A DNA stretch of 16,749 nucleotides from Cyanobacteria bacterium UBA1221 (lineage in GTDB: Bacteria > Cyanobacteriota > Vampirovibrionia > Gastranaerophilales > Gastranaerophilaceae). A program made the position numbers and the translations under genes. The notes below the pieces were generated by a model. The model had not been told where the DNA came from. It did not search any database and was given only the letters and a program-made list of their open reading frames with translations. Shown in pieces: positions 13,866-16,749 of the stretch. The stretch spans positions 2,104 to 18,852 of the forward strand of contig DBXD01000018.1 in assembly GCA_002309425.1 (NCBI GenBank), given 5' to 3'. Each line of letters starts with the position of its first letter. The first letter of the stretch is position 1.

Positions 13866-14888
13866 ATGCGGATTTCTCAAACTATATATAGCAATTATAA
13901 AACAAATTGGCATTCAAGGGTTCAAAAAAAAGGACCGATTCTTTATGCAAAAAATTTAACTCATTCCATTATAAGGGATTTATACACTAAAAATTCGGAA
14001 AAAGGGTTAACCTCTATCTCCGATATTACAGCAGGAAGATATGGTACCGTTTGCAAAGGTTCTATCCCTTTGAGTAATCTTTTCAATCAAATGGACAGAA
14101 GAAAAATTCAGATTCTAAAACAAATTGGAATATCTACAAATAATCTGGGAATAGGCTCCTGTTTCTTGAAATCCTCTGCCGATAAACCGCTTTCAACTTC
14201 TTTTGTACAGTCATGTTCTGTCATGTATCTTTATAATGGAGCTGATAATACCCATTTTATGTATCATATTTATGAGGATATTCAAAAACCGACTTTAGAT
14301 TTTTTGATTCAACATTTTATGCAAAACGGATACACAGACGCGGCAATAGTACCCGGACATAAATGGTTTAAAGACACACACGAACTATATTTGAGTAAAG
14401 TTTTTGAGGCTATTCAAACGAATAATCCTAAAGCAAAAATTAATGTTTATCATTTTTCATCTCACTCCCCTGAGATTGTAGGGTATAAAGGTATGGTGTA
14501 CGAAATTTCAAACGACAGTGCATTAAAAGCACTAAAAGAAGGAGTAAATCCCCGCTATATACTACCTACACCTCAAGCTACATTTAAAATTCAGGATGTA
14601 AGACATTTCCCGGATTTATACGAGTTGTCTTACTGTAATGATTTAAAATCTATAAACGCAAAAAAAGAAAAAGTCAAAAGTGCAAAATATGATATGGAAA
14701 TAAAGAAAGTTTTATTCAGTATTTTGGATGAAAGGAGGAAGGATATTCAGCGTATAGAAAAATGTTCAAGTATGGAGGAATTGGATAGATTGGGAAAAGA
14801 GTTATACGATAGAGATATACAATCATATTTTAATTGGGGTTATAAAGGTTACCAAAATGTAATTGCGGCTAAACGAAACTCTTTATAA
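13866..14888 (+). CDS. Hypothetical protein, possible CheD/CNF-like Cys-His fold, 340 aa
   Basis: I recognise no named family. The segment SFVQSCSVMYLYNGADNTHFMYHI (112-135) has a Cys at 117 followed 13 residues later by a His at 130, in a strand-turn-strand context. This resembles the 'SC...L.LYD...HF/HY' core of CheD-type and CNF-type glutamine deamidases. The following YTDAAIVPGHKWF, then HFSSHSPEIVGYKGMVYEI, would be later strands. The similarity is by eye and could be chance. The N-terminal 50 residues are basic and probably unstructured; the C-terminal 80 residues are charged helices (EKVKSAKYDMEIKKV...). There is no signal peptide and only a weak ribosome site (GGCGGG, distant). The gene is preceded by the shared promoter element. 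Confidence 0.8.
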   Translation: MRISQTIYSNYKTNWHSRVQKKGPILYAKNLTHSIIRDLYTKNSEKGLTSISDITAGRYGTVCKGSIPLSNLFNQMDRRKIQILKQIGISTNNLGIGSCFLKSSADKPLSTSFVQSCSVMYLYNGADNTHFMYHIYEDIQKPTLDFLIQHFMQNGYTDAAIVPGHKWFKDTHELYLSKVFEAIQTNNPKAKINVYHFSSHSPEIVGYKGMVYEISNDSALKALKEGVNPRYILPTPQATFKIQDVRHFPDLYELSYCNDLKSINAKKEKVKSAKYDMEIKKVLFSILDERRKDIQRIEKCSSMEELDRLGKELYDRDIQSYFNWGYKGYQNVIAAKRNSL

Positions 14889-14917
14889 AAATTAATCCGT
14901 ATTTTAATAAATCAACC

Positions 14918-14949
14918 GGCAAAAAAATTTTTTTACGGGGTTTTATCTT
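14918..14949 (+). promoter_or_regulatory. Shared A-tract/T-tract promoter element, copy 6
   Basis: GGC, A7, T7, ACGGGG and TTTTAT are followed by TATCTT (14944-14949) as a possible -10. The GC-A junction is 59 bases before the ATG at 14978. It is nearly the same as copy 1 over the first 25 bases. Confidence 0.62.
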
Positions 14950-14977
14950 AGTAAAGGGAAAATAGTGGTAATACAAT

Positions 14978-16021
14978 ATGCAAATTAAGTCTGATTTTTA
15001 TAGAATTCAATACAATTATAATAAATGTTCATTTAATGACAGGAACTCTGTCCAAAAATATAAAAATCCTGCTTTTCCCCAAAAAACAATACTGCAACAG
15101 GATAATTTTAGCCGGCAAAATAATTATTATGAAGCGGTTGGTACGATATCCTTTACGGCAAAACATATTTCAAAGATGGCTCGGGGCTTTAAAGAAAAAA
15201 TCGGTGTTGTTTTTTCTGACATAGATGGAACTATTAGCCCTAAATCTAATTATATTTCACCAAATTCAAAAAATGCAATTTCTCTGCTAAACAGAAAGCA
15301 TCTTCCTTTTGTTTTAGTTACAGGCAGGTGTTACGAAGATACTTTGCCTATAGTTGAACAGTTTTCTCAGCATCCTGACTATATAATAAGCAGTTTGGGC
15401 GCATGTATTACAGATAAAAACGGTTCAGAGTTAAAGAAAGTTGTTATAGATAAACAGGAAGGCAAAAATTTTGTAGAATGGTATAAGAATGAATTAGCAA
15501 AAAATAAAAATCTTAATTTGATTATGTATTTTGATGATTATCCTTATTCTGACAGGAATATACAATATCCTTGGAAGACAGGTAAAGTGATTGAAAATTT
15601 GTATAACTTTGATTACATTTTTGATAGTGATTTACCATTAAATAAGATTGTTATTTATGACACTAATCGTACGATTAGCGATATTGATAAATCGATAGAC
15701 AGATTAGGTAATTATGGGGTTGAGAACTTACAATTACAAAAAGTAGATAACAAAATTTATGAATTTTATGAAAAAAGTATTTCAAAATCGAATGCTATAA
15801 AAGATGTTTTGGCTTTTCTTAAATTAACACCTAACAAAGCAATTGCAATAGGTGATTCTCCAAATGACCTTGATATGCTTGATTATATAAGATCTAATAA
15901 CGGACTTGCTATTGCAATGGGCGGTTCTTCCGATGAAGTTATTGCCAGTTCAAATGCAATAACAGATTCAGTATTAAATGACGGTTTTGCAAATTGTATA
16001 GAATATATTTTTTCTAAGTGA
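14978..16021 (+). CDS. HAD-superfamily (Cof-type) phosphatase with N-terminal extension, 347 aa
   Basis: A Cof/YbiV-like HAD hydrolase, expected to act on small phosphorylated metabolites. The motifs are complete: motif I DIDGT with nucleophile D81 and acid/base D83; motif II in VTGR (Thr115); motif III Lys at about 270 (SISKSNAI); motif IV GDSPNDLDM with D293 and D297. A C2-type cap domain lies between about 150 and 260. Cof enzymes are usually about 270 residues; here 70 extra residues precede the fold. They are rich in Asn, Tyr and Gln, look disordered, and end in ISFTAKH (57-63), similar to the Phe-centred tags of neighbours. It is preceded by the shared promoter element and may be co-transcribed with the 16077 gene 55 bases on. 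Confidence 0.93.
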   Translation: MQIKSDFYRIQYNYNKCSFNDRNSVQKYKNPAFPQKTILQQDNFSRQNNYYEAVGTISFTAKHISKMARGFKEKIGVVFSDIDGTISPKSNYISPNSKNAISLLNRKHLPFVLVTGRCYEDTLPIVEQFSQHPDYIISSLGACITDKNGSELKKVVIDKQEGKNFVEWYKNELAKNKNLNLIMYFDDYPYSDRNIQYPWKTGKVIENLYNFDYIFDSDLPLNKIVIYDTNRTISDIDKSIDRLGNYGVENLQLQKVDNKIYEFYEKSISKSNAIKDVLAFLKLTPNKAIAIGDSPNDLDMLDYIRSNNGLAIAMGGSSDEVIASSNAITDSVLNDGFANCIEYIFSK

Positions 16022-16076
16022 AAATTTATTATATTTGCGGTAAACTTCAAAATAAGGATATGAAAAAGGAGGTAAC

Positions 16077-16565
16077 ATGCGAGTAGTTCCAGTGATGCCG
16101 GGTAATAATAACTCATCTAATTTTGATCAGATTAATTTTAAAAAAGCAACTATCGATAAAAGTGTAGAGACTTTTATTGAACAGCAAGTAAAAAATGGAC
16201 TTGCTTATGCAAAAAGCCAGCAGAGAAAGATGACTAAAAGACAAGTAAAGAACTGTGAAGCTAATATAAGGGACGGTTGGTATAAAGCGTACAGTGCCCT
16301 CGAAAAGAAAGCAAATCAAATGAGTGATGGGATAGAAATATCAGTGAGAAAAACAGAAAGAAATATTTTTGATGTGTTACTGGCAAAAAATACAGAAACC
16401 GGAGAATATACTGATTTAGCAACTTTAGTTGAACTTAAAGGGGTTAAATCTCACAATATAGGAAGAGATAAATTTCATTGGTTTGTAGAAAAAATAGACC
16501 CAAAACGTGTTAATGAAAAACTTGATCCGGGCGCATACAGGCATCGTTTTGACTGGCATTGGTAG
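16077..16565 (+). CDS. Hypothetical protein, 162 aa
   Basis: Unrecognised. The ATG at 16077 has a strong AAGGAGG (16066-16072) 4 bases upstream. The N-terminus (MRVVPVMPGNNNSSNFDQ) is polar and leads into INFKKAT (19-25), which resembles the Phe-centred motif of nearby proteins. The middle is a basic helical region (about 30-85) with Lys/Gln-rich stretches, and the C-terminal part looks alpha/beta (DVLLAKNTETGEYTDLATLVEL). The end is unusual: aromatic and His-rich (YRHRFDWHW). No signal peptide or membrane segment. It is probably in one transcript with the HAD gene and is closed by the terminator at 16581. Confidence 0.82.
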   Translation: MRVVPVMPGNNNSSNFDQINFKKATIDKSVETFIEQQVKNGLAYAKSQQRKMTKRQVKNCEANIRDGWYKAYSALEKKANQMSDGIEISVRKTERNIFDVLLAKNTETGEYTDLATLVELKGVKSHNIGRDKFHWFVEKIDPKRVNEKLDPGAYRHRFDWHW

Positions 16566-16580
16566 TAAGTATATTTATAC

Positions 16581-16610
16581 AAAAAGAACCACAAAAGTGG
16601 TTCTTTTTTT
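16581..16610 (+). terminator. Strong rho-independent terminator
   Basis: A 12-bp stem, aaaaagaaccac (16581-16592) with gtggttcttttt (16597-16608), has an AAAA loop and a T8 run that overlaps the stem. It is symmetric enough to act on both strands and resembles the terminator at 13681. Confidence 0.95.
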
Positions 16611-16612
16611 AA

Positions 16613-16749
16613 TGGCGGGAACGACGAGGCTCGTGTCTTGCTCGCTCGCATTTAACGGCAATTTCGCGTTTTGTTTTCAGCAATTTCATTGCTTTAAAAC
16701 AAAAGCGCTCCAGCCTCAGCTCGCTCGCGCCGAACTCGGGCAGGTTTAA
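16613..16749. other. GC-richer non-coding tail with hairpin and tRNA-end-like fragment
   Basis: The base composition changes right after the terminator to roughly half G+C, unlike the AT-rich rest. Read on the minus strand, 16632-16613 is GAGCCTCGTCGTTCCCGCCA, which looks like a tRNA 3' end with CCA, but no anticodon or D arm follows. A nested hairpin spans 16669-16704: ttttgtttt with aaaacaaaa outside, agcaat with attgct inside. The word GCTCGCTCGC occurs twice (16640-16649, 16719-16728). Open frames across it look accidental. It may be the edge of a dispersed repeat that continues past the window. Confidence 0.5.

Noticed and set aside
16507..16749. Plus-strand open frame at the right end
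   Set aside because: It overlaps the end of the 16077 gene in another frame, runs through a strong terminator and has no ribosome site.
1..16749. CRISPR array, insertion sequence or phage genes
   Set aside because: No regularly spaced repeats, transposase, integrase or structural phage genes were seen on either strand.

Overview
The window is low-GC, compactly coded bacterial DNA. The tuf 3' end, a murC-murB-ddl-ftsQ cell-wall/division operon and the AmmeMemoRadiSam genes point to a peptidoglycan-making bacterium. The mur-ddl-ftsQ order, and a run of small unrecognised proteins with short N-terminal motifs around a Phe-Gly or similar dipeptide, suggest the Melainabacteria/Gastranaerophilales (Vampirovibrionia) lineage. 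That placement is inference from gene content and style, not from a marker comparison.

Layout. Bases 1-414 are the C-terminal part of elongation factor Tu, closed by a strong terminator. A small minus-strand hypothetical gene and a plus-strand EF-hand calcium-binding protein follow. Bases 1583-5695 form a tight minus-strand operon, murC-murB-ddl-ftsQ, which makes UDP-MurNAc from its enolpyruvyl precursor (MurB), adds the first stem-peptide residue (MurC), makes D-Ala-D-Ala (Ddl) and supplies the divisome protein FtsQ. Bases 5857-7014 hold two small genes that share an identical 75-bp block covering leader, ribosome site and the first 14 codons, but have unrelated bodies. Bases 7011-9374 hold the whole AmmeMemoRadiSam set: a MEMO-AMMECR1 fusion on the minus strand and its radical-SAM partner on the plus strand. 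The two diverge from one palindromic -10 element so close to both start codons that both mRNAs are predicted to be leaderless or nearly so.

Bases 9401-16749 are accessory and all on the plus strand. In order they are: two paralogous small membrane-type proteins with conserved ends and a diverged middle; a SAM methyltransferase; a glucosaminidase-like protein; a membrane-anchored conserved protein; an unknown protein with a CheD/CNF-like Cys...His pattern; a HAD (Cof-type) phosphatase with a 70-residue N-terminal extension; and a small unknown protein. The last 140 bases are clearly GC-richer, with a hairpin and a tRNA-3'-end-like fragment.

The most interesting pattern is a shared upstream element: a GC dinucleotide (AC in one copy), an A-tract, then a T-tract. 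It lies 58-65 bases before the start codons of six otherwise unrelated accessory genes (5920, 6568, 9463, 10065, 13866, 14978). Several proteins of the region also carry a short N-terminal motif centred on Phe (SFGA, SFGK, YFGE, SFTAK, NFKKA). Together these suggest a co-regulated set of proteins with a common N-terminal tag, possibly a sorting or interaction signal.
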